Below, in pieces: positions 49,360-60,600 of a stretch of 64,000 nt of DNA. The stretch spans positions 521,012,618 through 521,076,617 of the forward strand of contig CM046882.1 in the NCBI GenBank assembly GCA_025667525.1, written 5' to 3'. The translations under genes and the position numbers were made by a program. Every line of letters begins with the position of its first letter. Positions within the stretch are counted from its first letter, which is position 1. The stretch comes from Glebionis coronaria (Eukaryota > Streptophyta > Magnoliopsida > Asterales > Asteraceae). The notes under the pieces are model-generated. The model was not told the origin of the DNA. It made no database searches and worked only from the letters and a program-made list of their open reading frames with translations.

Positions 49360-49372
49360 GGCTCTGATACCA
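49360..49372 (-). promoter_or_regulatory. primer binding site of gypsy element (initiator tRNA-Met)
   Basis: TGGTATCAGAGCC on the minus strand, four bases inside the 5' LTR, is the canonical plant site complementary to the tRNA-Met 3' end. Confidence 0.92.
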
Positions 49373-49376
49373 ATTC

Positions 49377-52300
49377 TGTAACACCCCAAAATGTGATATG
49401 CGGAAGCGGTGAAGCTCGAGGGCTGTTACGTAATTGTATCATAGTTCAAGGTACAAGAGAACGACTCTAAATGAGACGTTTTATAAAAATACCTCGTTGA
49501 ATTTAAATTAAAAGCATCACAGTACAAAAGGTCTCAATTTCAAAAGATAGTGCAGCGGAATGTAAAAGTTTTAAACATCAACGAGATAATAGTTCAAAAG
49601 CAGAAGTAAATAAATGTCCGAAGATAGCCAAGAAATGCATGCGGACTCCAAGTACTTCACACAACAGATACAACTCATCATCAATTACCTGGGATAAATG
49701 CTAAATTGGATCAACATAAAGTTGGTGAGAATATAGGTTTCAAGTAAAAATTCATAGTATTTCAATTTCAGATTTCATTTCATGTACACGTGCAACTATA
49801 GGAGATATAGTGCCAAGTGTAGGATAAATTGGGTGTTCACAATATTTATGATAGCTAAACTCGTGACATCGAAACTAGTGATCCAGTGCATACAATAGAT
49901 TGCATACATAAATTTTGCCCCAATGGAGTACCTAGCCAAGATAACTCTGTTCATACAAATGGTACACACTCGTTCGGCGTCAGAATGCCCGAGTGGAGGT
50001 TGTCAACCCTCAATAGATCTATCCGTAACATAAGAGCTTACTCCAGCAGAGTAACTAACGATTCACGATAGTGGGGACTATGGATAAAGCAACTTAAGCT
50101 ATCTCATAAATAGTGTTCACAAAGCGTTCACAGAAATCAAGTTTTACTTGCGTTCAGAAGCAAGTCATCACAGCATTTATCACATCCCAAAACATTAAAC
50201 ATACAAAATAGTTTAATAGGGATCTATAAACTCACCTCAAGCAATGATTCAAACCACACAAGTAAGATCAAATAGTAGCGAGCAACTCTAGCAACAACCT
50301 AAATATAATACTATAGTTTAGGCGCTAGCAAATAAGTCACAATAGTTCATCACGTACGTTACTCATCGATCAAGTATATATTTTGTTGTTAAAATCGTGA
50401 CTTGTCAATGTTATATCGTTATAAACATTATAGTATATATATACTTAGGCGAAAATATTTATTTTTGACTCGACGAAATTTCGACAGCCTTTCGGCGTTA
50501 ATTTTAATTTACCAAAATTTATCTTAACAAATTTTCCTACGTGATTTCTAACGAAAATTCGGCAGCCTTTCGGCGTCACATAAAAATTTGCCATTTTTAG
50601 TAAATACTCAAATCTCGTCCTAAAATCCCTATTTTCAACAATTTCTCAATCGTCAACAATTCAACAATTCATTTTTCACAATCGTAACAATTTCAACTTC
50701 CAACGTTCAAACTTTCAATAGTACAACAAGTATTCACATTTCGAGCTAACACGCTTTTACAAAACAAGTCCAACATTCATACATACCATTTAGTAACCAT
50801 TTCGACACTTAAAACAACTCCGTTTAACTCGAAAATATCGTTTCGACCACTTTAAAAATCTGGACAGCAACCACTTATAGTGTTGTTCTCCAAAAATTAA
50901 GTTTTCCGACAACGAAATTTAAACGACCACAACTTACTCATTTTAACTCCGTTTTTAGCCCATAATATATCGAAACGAAGGTATTCACTTATATTTTCAT
51001 AATCTCCTAGTAAACTAGTGTCAAAACAATTTTTACGACTCTCTACGCCTCTTACAAAAGTCGGACAGATTGTACGTTTTCCGTAAAAAGTCGTTTTCGA
51101 CCGTTTTCAAGCGTAACCACTAGTAGTAACACTACTAGTTTCTTCTAATTTTTCATATACATCAACAAGATCAAAGATTTTTCCTTCAAGTTTACAAATC
51201 CAAAATATACATACTTATATTTTTCACAAATCTTTCAATTAACCTATTTTTATGTATGGATCTAATAGATCCACACTTAATTTCCACAAATATTAAATTA
51301 TTTCATGACCAAAAATAATTTTCATCATTTTATTTCATAAAAATACTTGATGAGTAACATGCATGCATAGATCTACAAAGATCATGCATGGAAAAATGAA
51401 AAGATGAAAAAGGTTTAAGAAATGACCTTGTGTAACGATTCTACGTAACCACAACGACCCGATCTACAATATAACCCACTAATAATCAACAAGAACTCTA
51501 CCCTAATCTTCAACCCAAAAACTACTCAAATCGTCAAACCAAGAAAGTCCATTCTTCTTTATGCTTATACAAGCTCTAGGGTGTATTTGTTTTGTGTTAA
51601 ATCTTGGTAAAATGAAGCTTTTAAGAAATCAACAATGGTGGAATGGGGTGTGTGTTTGTGCCGTGTGTTTAGAGAGAGAGAGGAAGAAATGTGTGTGTTT
51701 TTTTTTGTTTGAGGTGAAGTGAATAAGTGTAAGTAATGTGAAGTTTATTTGTGGTATAAGGTTAAAAATATGTAGGATGTGTAAGTTAAGCTCAATATGG
51801 CAAAGAGTGAAGTGTTGGTGCATTATGCACATGGTGAGGGTTTTTGGCCGGTTATGGGGGTCCCAATGGGGGGTAAACTTTTCAAAATTTTTACTATGGT
51901 AATTAGTTAAAAGGTTTAAGGTAAAAAGGTTAGTTAGTTTTAGGTAAATATCAAAAAGTATATAGTTAAGTTAAAATTACGTAAAACTTAAAAATTTGAC
52001 GAAATATATTAAATTTACGATTTTTCGACGAAAACTGACATTTTACGATTGGTAAAGTATTTTATGCATGTTAACGACGGCTAAACGTAAAAACGACGTA
52101 AAATACGAAAACGCGATACGTTAATTAAATATTCACAGTAAATACGATTTATTGCTATAAATAGCAAAAATACTAAAATACAGGCATATATAAACATATA
52201 CAGGAATATTAAATACGCTGCTCAAGAAAATTACGATCACACTGTTAAAAACTAAACAGTTAAGCACATAATTCACAGATAACGAATAACCTCATGGATT

Positions 52301-52525
52301 ATCGTCAATTCATTGATCGTCTCAGCACTTTGGTCAGGTTCACAGAAAATATTCAAATTGATGACTGAGCTCAGAGTCAGGCCATTACTCGTCAGCAAAC
52401 AGTTTTGCAGAAAACGCGGGATAACTTCCCGGTTCCAACACAGTTAAATCACACAGTTGACTAAATAAAAAGTCAAAGGGTAAAATAGTCATTTTACAAA
52501 GTAGGGAAAATTACCAGGTGTTACA
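49377..52525 (-). repeat. 5' LTR of gypsy element, 3149 bp
   Basis: Ends tgtaacac / gtgttaca are inverted repeats. The primer site lies five to seventeen bases to its left. LTRs above 3 kb are at the long end but known in Tekay/Del chromoviruses. No coding frame inside is supported. Confidence 0.95.
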
Positions 52526-52846
52526 GGTTGATGTCGGTACTTACGAGGTAGGAGGTACGATGAAGGTCGATGGTAAGATATAAAATGAAGGGGTATTTAC
52601 GAGGATCATTTTGGAAGGTTTATTTGGAGTTTTTTGTACCAGACTACTTAATGAAGAAATGGGGGAGAAATATTCTGGCAATAGAAGTTGTTGGTGGCGA
52701 TGACCGGGTTTTAAGGTCGGGCCATATGAAGGCATGTAAATAAATGGTGGCGGTGGTGTGTTAGAGATGGAAAAGGTAACACAGTTAGGAAGAGGTGAAG
52801 AGGTGTTCATCGCAATTCACAAATGTAGGATTAATACACAGATTTT
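52526..52846. other. host flank displaced by the gypsy insertion
   Basis: It starts with the second ggttg and should continue the sequence that ends at 38414, i.e. the 3' flank of the small gene at 37972. It has no supported gene. Confidence 0.5.
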
Positions 52847-54155
52847 TGACACCCCGTATAAAAATTAGTTTGTTTAAGTATGTCTCTTCGAATTGAAAAA
52901 GGAGTTTATTGTGTGACTCAGTTGTTCTTTGGTGGAAACAAAAGTGTGTCGTTGTAGTATTAAAATAAAAGTGCAAAGACTTAAAAGTAAATGACGTGTA
53001 AAGTAAAATGAAAGACGTTAAAGTAAATCTAAGTCTGATTAAAAGAAAGGGTGCAATATTTAAAAGTGTGAAAAACAAAAGTGTGTCGTTGTAGTATATT
53101 AAAATTGCAAAACAATTAAGGTAAATGTACGTTAAAATAAATGGCGGAAATTAAATCTAAGTTTAATTAAGATAAAGGGTGCAATATTCAAAAACCTTTG
53201 AAAAGTAAATAACGAGAAATTAAGTGACTTAAAGTTAAAGCGTGACGAGAATTAAAATTTGACAAAGTATTAAAATGAGAACTTAAAATTTAAACAAGAC
53301 AAAATATAAAAACAAACCCACCATCGGAATACATTCCGATCAGTACAATCGGAATGTATACAAACCCTTATCGGAATAAGGAGTGGTCTCCCAATCGGAA
53401 TACTGTCACTAGACCTGATCGGAATGTCAACCCTTACTTTTCAATCGGAATGTGGGAATAAAGGGCTATCGGAATCCTCCCAATCGGAATGTTGTCGGAA
53501 CTTCAATCGGAATACTGTCACTAGACTGATCGGAATAACCAACTTAACCTGATCGGAATCTCAACAATCCCCAAATCGGAATGTGCTTACCTCCTGATCG
53601 GAATGAAGAATAGACTCCTGATCGGAATAACTGTCACTTAACCTGATCGGAATGTGCTAGACTTCCCTGATCGGAATAACACAAACCCTTTTCCGACCAA
53701 GCAAGGAATGCTGGTCGGAATATGAAACCCTTTTCCGACTGGTGGTCGGAATACAGTAAAAAGAACACAAAATAAGCTAAACTAATAAGCTATAACTCAA
53801 ATAAGCACACACCTAAAATCCTAATCAAAACAAGTATAAGTAAAACTAATAAGCTGAAATTTAAAGGCTTTTAAAACACGAAATGAAAAAGATTTACGAA
53901 AACAAACTTTATATATAAAAATAACTTTTATAAAAACTTTAGAAACTTAAAGATAAACACAAATAAGCTATAAGAATCAATAAACCAAAACAATCAAAAG
54001 CATAAAAACATAACCTTTAATCAAATAAGCAAGATAATAAACACATAAACATAAAGATCAAGCAAAGAAAGAAGGGTAGAATGAGAGATTTAAGACAAGA
54101 AAAGTAAAGGTGCAATAAAAATAAAAGTAACTTACTTGGAAAATAAGGTGCAAGA
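52847..54155 (-). repeat. partial older LTR, probably Athila-like
   Basis: From tgacacccc at 52847 the layout parallels the Athila LTR at 54156: an A-rich lead with many aaatt/aagt words, a cggaat cluster, then a run of A-rich sequence. A diverged tandem duplication of about 137 bp starts at 52936 and 53073 (both aaacaaaagtgtgtcgttg). The Athila element interrupts it at 54155, so the remainder is outside the window. Identity is inferred from layout only. Confidence 0.4.
53323..53753. repeat. second cluster of about 20 cggaat units
   Basis: (g)atcggaat(g/a) recurs at intervals of about 15-25 bases, with one inverted copy (attccgat at 53332) and ttccgac variants near the right end. Spacers include repeated phrases such as actgtcac and aacctgatcgg. 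Confidence 0.85.
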
Positions 54156-55730
54156 TGATAGATGAAATTTTATGTGGGTTCTAAGTTCTCTCGGAATCCT
54201 CTCGAATTGATCTCAGTCTTAAGTGGAATGATTGTTCTTGGTTACTAAATAAAAGGGTTTGGTTTTCTAATCTACTTAACGTTTAAAATGGAAATTTAAA
54301 TCAAACACAATTACTTTAGTAACAATTAATAAAAATGTGAATTAAAAGTGAAATTAGGATCAAAACTAAAATTTAAATCAAAGTATGAAATATAAAATAT
54401 AATTTGTGAGATAAACGTAAAGAAACAGTAAAACAGAAAAAAAACAGTAACACTACAAGAAAATTGATTCGGAACTTTTACCCTTGATTCGGAACTTACT
54501 CAAAGACAACTCATTCGGAAGTTACTGTTCATCCATTCGGAACATTTGAAAAGCAATTGGATCGGAACTTCTTGCTTGGTTCGGAACCTTCCGAATGAAG
54601 GTGCTTGGTTCGGAAGTCTCGGCTTGATCCGGAACTTCAAAAACTGATTCGGAACCTTCCGGATGAAGGGTTGGTTCGGAACTTTCGGCTTGATCCGGAA
54701 CTTCAAAAATTGATTCGGAACTTTCCGGATGAAGGGTTGGTTCGGAACTTTTTTCAAAGTAAACTCATTCGGAACATTTGCTAGACAAACTCATTCGGAA
54801 CATTTGCTTCGTTCGGAAGTTTAAGCTTCATTCGGAACTATTGCTTGATTCGGAAGATCTGGAAACCCAGAACAGTAGCAGATATACGAAGAACAGGGAA
54901 CACGAATTTTAATCAAAATCAAACCAAATACTTAAAAAGGTTTTACCAAATTAAACACAAATCATTTAAACACCATAAGCAACGAATCCCACCAATAAAA
55001 ACACAAATCCTAACAACTTTTGAAGATCAAATCAAGAAAAATAAAACTTAAGAACTTGAAGATAAAAATGAAGATGAACAAGATTAAATGGAAAGATTAA
55101 ACAAGACTTTGTATTGAATGATTAATGTTTTGACAAGATTAAACAAAGATTAAAACAACAAGATTGGAAGAACAAAGATTAAAATCATCAATCACCCTAG
55201 TGGTGATTGTGATGGAACGAACAAGAAAGGAGAAAAAAGGGGAGGAGAAAAACTCCAGACTCCTCTAAAATGTGTGAGGGGGGATCCTTTTATAGGCTTG
55301 TCCTTTGGTTGGTGAGTGGGCTTTCTCCCGTTCTTCTTGTCTTTTCGTCTTTTCAGAAAAGTTTCCGTTTTCGATTCTGATTCGGGATTTGTCGTCGATT
55401 AAATTCAACTCGTCTTTTAATTTCTTCGTTTAATAGACTTGAGTTTCTTCGACTTATTTAAATCTTCCATCTTTGGTCCTTTTCTTCGATAAATCTTCGA
55501 ATAGGCCCAGTGACTTCAAATCTTTTGCATCTCTTGGACAATAGACTTTATCTTGAGTCTTTTTCTTCAGTAATACCCGTGCAATCCCATGTTTTCTTCA
55601 ATATTCATCCGGTTGTCTCTGAAAACACAATAAACACAAAAACCACGCATAATTCCAAACAAATGATATTAAATACGTGTTTTGGTCTCGTTTTAGCCCG
55701 AATTAAGTGGTAAAAGGATGGGTGTTTACA
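54156..55730 (-). repeat. 3' LTR of Athila-type element, 1575 bp
   Basis: The minus strand begins TGTAAACACCC at 55730 and ends ATCTATCA at 54156. The first 486 bases (plus-strand left end) are repeated at 63515-64000. Confidence 0.92.
54475..54857. repeat. cluster of ttcggaac units inside the Athila LTR
   Basis: About 20 copies of (a/g)ttcggaa(c/g), many as tgattcggaact or ggttcggaac, with two larger near-repeats containing tgatccggaacttcaaaa and ttccgga(t)gaagg. The same cluster begins again in the right-hand LTR from about 63834. Confidence 0.88.
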
Positions 55731-57683
55731 CACCTATCAAATCCCCTACACTTAACCATTGCCATGCCCTCATGCAATGCTTAGTGATAAAGCAAGCTTA
55801 CACTTTTCTCATAATTAATCAACCTTGGCCTTATTTAAAATTATACTAAACAAAAATTAAAGTACTAAAGGAAATTAAGACTTTGAAGGAATCAAAAGGA
55901 TAGAAAACCATTTTCACTTGAAAATAGCTATATGGAAATAACTTGCAAAGAAATCGAAGACTTACATTAGGGCTTTGGTGCTGCGAAGATTTATCACCCT
56001 CAAGTTTCACGTTCCCCAAACTAAGCTTAAAAACGAGATCATTGTTATTATAAGTTAGCAATTCAAACACCTACACACATGGCTTAATTAAATGCTTAAA
56101 CTCCCTTATTCCTAGGTGTATCTCTTATATTTTATTTTTGTCTTAGAATGATCATGAAGATGCATTTTTGGACTTATTTCGATAATTTATTAGGGCTGAA
56201 AGCAAAGTAGGACGATTTGATCAATAGTTAGCTAAAGGACAAAATCTCTTAAAACTGCTTCTCGGGATATCAAAAAGTTCATATCTTGGCATAACTTGGT
56301 TCACGATTTTAGACCTTTCTCGGGCCGATATTCGGCATGTACTTCATACTTCATATCTTCGAGAGACGTTCTTGAGATAATGGTCTTCTCATCATAATAG
56401 AGTTTCTTCACTTGGAGACTTTTGAGGGGTACTCCAACTTTGTTGACCACGACTTCATGATTATTTCTTCGATCTCTATTTGGGATTTTGAGATACAACG
56501 ATCCGCCTCCTTTTCGGACTTGGATCTATTTATCCTCATACCTTGTTAGGGTCTTTTCGGATAGACTTCTCCATGATCTTTACGGGAGTTGATTGCTTTT
56601 CGTCGTGAGTCTTGATCCTTCATATTGACTTTAGGAATAATGCTTTTCACATCACTTTGGATCTTCAGCAATAAAATTGAATCCTCATGCCTTGTTAGGG
56701 CCTTTTCGGACTCGCCAATCTTCGCGCCCCGCTTTATAAGTTATGCCTTGGCTATGAACTCTTATCATTACCGAGAAACTTTTAAACGATCTTGGGCTAG
56801 AAGCTAAGTAACTTTTCAAATCGTACGACCTTACTTATTGCAGATAAATTATTAGCAAGTGATGGGAGAATAGGCAAATAATTACACCAAGTGAGCTTGC
56901 GCAAGAATACCGACTTATAATTGACTCTATCATTTCTCGTCCTCCACAATTTAAAATCTCAAGTAATGAGACTCGTGGATGCTTAGCCTAATAAACCAAT
57001 TAAGGTCTACATGGTTAAGGATACTAGCTAGAATAAACTTGGATAAGTCTATTCGGGTTGAGTCAAAATAAACGCAACGGGCCTAATATGTCAAAGACTT
57101 CTAAACTAGCTACACCTCTTTATTAATATTTTTGACTTTATTGCGGAATATATACATATGAAAGCAACGATAAAAATTTAAAAATTACAACTAAATGGCC
57201 AAAGTTAATAAAAAATTTGAAAAATGTTGAAAAATATGATTTTCCGGTTAATTGAAGGCATTTTCATGGAAAAGTCCACTTAAAACTTCGATAGAAGTCC
57301 CCCCTACACTTAAGATAAACATTGTCCTCAATGTTTAAGCATGTGGGAAAAGTTTCCCCTACACTTATGACATTGTGCACGTTGGTTAACTCAAGTTAAG
57401 GAAGAGACGACTAAAGTGATCAATTTCAAATGTGAGTATGAAGAAAATTGAATCACGATAGTTGAGAGATAGAACCGGATTTCGGATAACACGGGAGCAC
57501 GGTTCTTTAAAAACTTCCAAGAGTGCACTAATCCCTGTAATCACATCACCATACAAAGACAAACACATATAGAAGTCCCCCCTACACTTAGGGGATTAAA
57601 ACATAAAAGGATAGATACTCGGGCTGCCTCCCGAGGAGCGCTTGTTTTTGATAACCGAGTCACGAGCCTGACTCGACCCAAAA
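55731..57683 (-). other. non-coding 3' region of Athila-type element, no env-like ORF
   Basis: Only short frames without motifs are seen. Many Athila elements have an env-like ORF here; none is recognised. Recurring phrases (gttagggcc/gttagggtc ttttcgga at about 56545 and 56695; cccccctacactta at about 57300 and 57570) mark the region as repeat-rich. Confidence 0.7.
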
Positions 57684-60600
57684 TTAGTTCATGGGGAACG
57701 TGGTGAGGGATGGAATCACCTCCTTAGAGGTGTCCTCACCAAAGTACAACTTCACTCGTTGGCCATTCACCTTAAAATTTGGTCCATCAGGTTGAGCGAG
57801 CTCGAGAGTACCATATGGAAAAATTTGGGCAATGGTGAATGGGCCGGACCAACGAGATTTGAGCTTTCCCGAGAAGATTTTCAACCGAGAGTTAAAAAGT
57901 AAGACTTTGTCTCCAACGTGGAACTCTCGGTTTTTGATCTTGGAGTCGTGAATGAGCTTAGTTCTTTCCTTATAGATCAAAGAATTTTCATAAGGCTCAT
58001 TACGGAGTTCATTCAGCTCATTGAGTTGGATCTTGCGTAGGTCACCGGCTTTGTTTATATCAAAATTAGCCCACTTCAAGGCCCAATAAGCCTTGTGCTC
58101 CAACTCAATGGGCAGGTGGCACGCTTTCCCGTACACAAGACGATAAGGCGTACAGCCGATCGGGGTCTTGTAAGCAGTACGGAAAGCCCACAAAGCATCA
58201 TCAAGTTTATCAGCCCATGAGGCACGATGCTCTCCCACGGTTCTTTCAAGAATTCGCTTCAGCCCTCGGTTTGATATTTCAGCCTGGCCATTAGTTTGTG
58301 GGTGGTAGGCTGTGGAAAGACGATGGTTTACACCGTACTTAGCCATGACTCGAGCAAATTGGTCATTGCAGAAATGAGTCCCACGATCACTAATAATGGC
58401 GCGAGGCACACCGAATCTAGCGAAAAGAGCTTTCAAAAAGTTACAAACCACCCTTGCGTCGTTAGTAGGCAAAGCTTTGGCTTCAACCCACTTTGAAACG
58501 TAGTCAACGGCTACAAGGATGTATTTGTTTCCTTTAGACGAAGGGAATGGCCCCATAAAGTCGATACCCCAAACATCAAAAATTTCACACTCTTGAATGA
58601 AATTCTGAGGCATCTCGTCTTTATGTGTGATTTTGCCTTGCTTTTGGCAAACATCACATCGTTTGACCATATCGTGAGCGTCACGGTATATGGAGGGCCA
58701 ATAAAATCCGGAATCAAACACTTTTTTAGCGGTGTAGTTGGGACCAAAGTGACCACCGGTGGGTCCTTTGTGGCAAGCCTTAAGGATTTCAGATGCTGCC
58801 GGTCCATCAACACATCGACGAATAATCAGGTCAGCGCATTGTTTGAATAGGTAAGGGTCGTCCCAAAAGTAAGTCTTGATGTCGGTGAAGAACTTTTTCT
58901 TTTGCTGGGACGTCAACCCTTCCTTGAGAATTCCACCCGCCAAGTAGTTTGCAAAGTCCGCAAACCACGGGGTTTCATTCGGCTTCGAGTTTATAGACAT
59001 TAAGGTCTCCAAGGGAAAAGAATCATTGATTTCTTTGGTCGGATGATCCCCTTGGTAAGGATCCTCAAGTCTGCTGAGATGATCCGCGGCTAAGTTTTCA
59101 GCTCCTTTTTTATCGCGAATTTCGATTTTAAATTCCTGGAGCAGCAAAACCCAGCGAAGAAGTCTTGGTTTCGAATCTTGCTTTGTCAACAAGTATTTCA
59201 GCGCGGAATGATCGGTGTACACAATAGTGGTAGAAAGGACAAGATAGGGGCGGAATTTTTCGGTTGTCGTATAATGCAATTGTGCCCCAGTCATTGTCTT
59301 GCTAGCGTAATAGATCGGTTGGAAGTGTTTGTTCACTCTTTGTCCAAGAACCGCTCCAATAGCAAAACACTAGCATCGCACATCAACTCAAAAGGCAGCT
59401 CCCAATTAGGGGTAACCAAGACGGGTGTCTTAGTAAGCTTATCCTTAAGCGAGTCAAAGGCTTCAAGACACTCTTTGGAAAAGATAAAAGGAGTATCTTT
59501 TTCCAAGAGGTGGGTCATCGGGCGAGCGATTTGCGAAAAATCTTTGATAAATCGACGGTAGAAGCCCGCATGACCCAGGAAACTTCTCACACCCTTCACG
59601 GTTGAAGGTGGAGGCAACTTTACGATAACATCGACTTTAGCACGGTCAACTTCAAGACCGGCTTTCGAGATCTTATGTCCAAGCACGATGCCTTCTTTTA
59701 CCATAAAATGGCATTTTTCCCAATTCAGAACTAGGAGAGTGTCTTCGCACCGCTTTAGCATACGTTCCAAATTGGCAAGGCATGAAGAGAAGGAATCCCC
59801 GAAGACCGAGAAATCATCCATGAAGACTTCCATGGTTTGTTCAACCATGTCATGGAAGATAGCTAACATGCACCTTTGGAAAGTCCCGGGCGCATTACAT
59901 AAGCCAAAAGGCATTCTTTTGTAAGCGAAAGTGCCATAGGGACAAGTGAATGTAGTCTTCTCTTGATCTTGGGGATCGATGGGTATTTGAAAATAACCCG
60001 AGAAACCATCGAGAAAGCAGTAATATTCATTACCGGCTAAACGTTCAAGCATTTGGTCCATAAAAGGTAGAGGGAAATGATCCTTTCTCGTGGCATCATT
60101 GAGTTTGCGGTAGTCTATACAAACTCTCCACCTAGTAACGAGACGAGTGGGAATCAACTCGTTGTGTTCATTGGGAACAACGGTTATTTCGCCCTTCTTG
60201 GGCACACAATGGATTGGACTAACCCATGGGGAATCCGAAATAGGGTAAATCATACCCGCATCAAGAAGTTTGATAACCTCTGTTTTGATGACTTCATGGA
60301 TTTTTGGATTCACCCTTCGTTGGCTTTGAATTGTGGGCTTAAAGTCGTCCTCCATGAGAATTTTGTGTGTGCAGAAGTGAGGATCAATTCCATGAATATC
60401 CGAAATCTTCCAAGCAATAGCCTTCTTATGAGCTTTCAGTACGGCAACGAGGCGGGTCTTCTCTGCATCTTTCAAATCCTTTGCAATAATGACGGGCGAC
60501 TTCTTGTTGTCGTCAAGGAACACGTACTCGAGATGTGGCGGCAACTCCTTAAGTTCCAAATCCGGAGGATTTTCGACGGGAGGCGTTTTCAAAGTCGGAG

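Larger units (their letters stand above)
38415..52525 (-). mobile_element. complete Ty3/gypsy chromovirus (Tekay/Del-like), about 14.1 kb
   Basis: LTRs at 49377-52525 (5') and 38415-43198 (3', enlarged by an insert) both start tgtaacacc and end ggtgttaca on the plus strand. The 5-bp duplication ggttg is perfect at 38410-38414 and 52526-52530. The primer site TGGTATCAGAGCC (49372-49360) lies just inside the 5' LTR and a polypurine tract abuts the 3' LTR at 43199-43209. Gag-pol order is gag, protease, RT, RNase H, integrase, chromodomain, all on the minus strand. A C-terminal chromodomain marks the chromoviruses. Sampled LTR stretches differ by roughly 1-2% by eye, so the insertion is not very old. 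Confidence 0.96.

Noticed and set aside
40552..50071. Identical 61-codon frames at 40552 and 49886
   Set aside because: They are the same segment of the two gypsy LTRs; frame conservation reflects recent duplication.
38415..52525. Large direct repeats as a segmental duplication
   Set aside because: The primer site, polypurine tract, gag-pol and ggttg duplication show that they are LTRs of one element.
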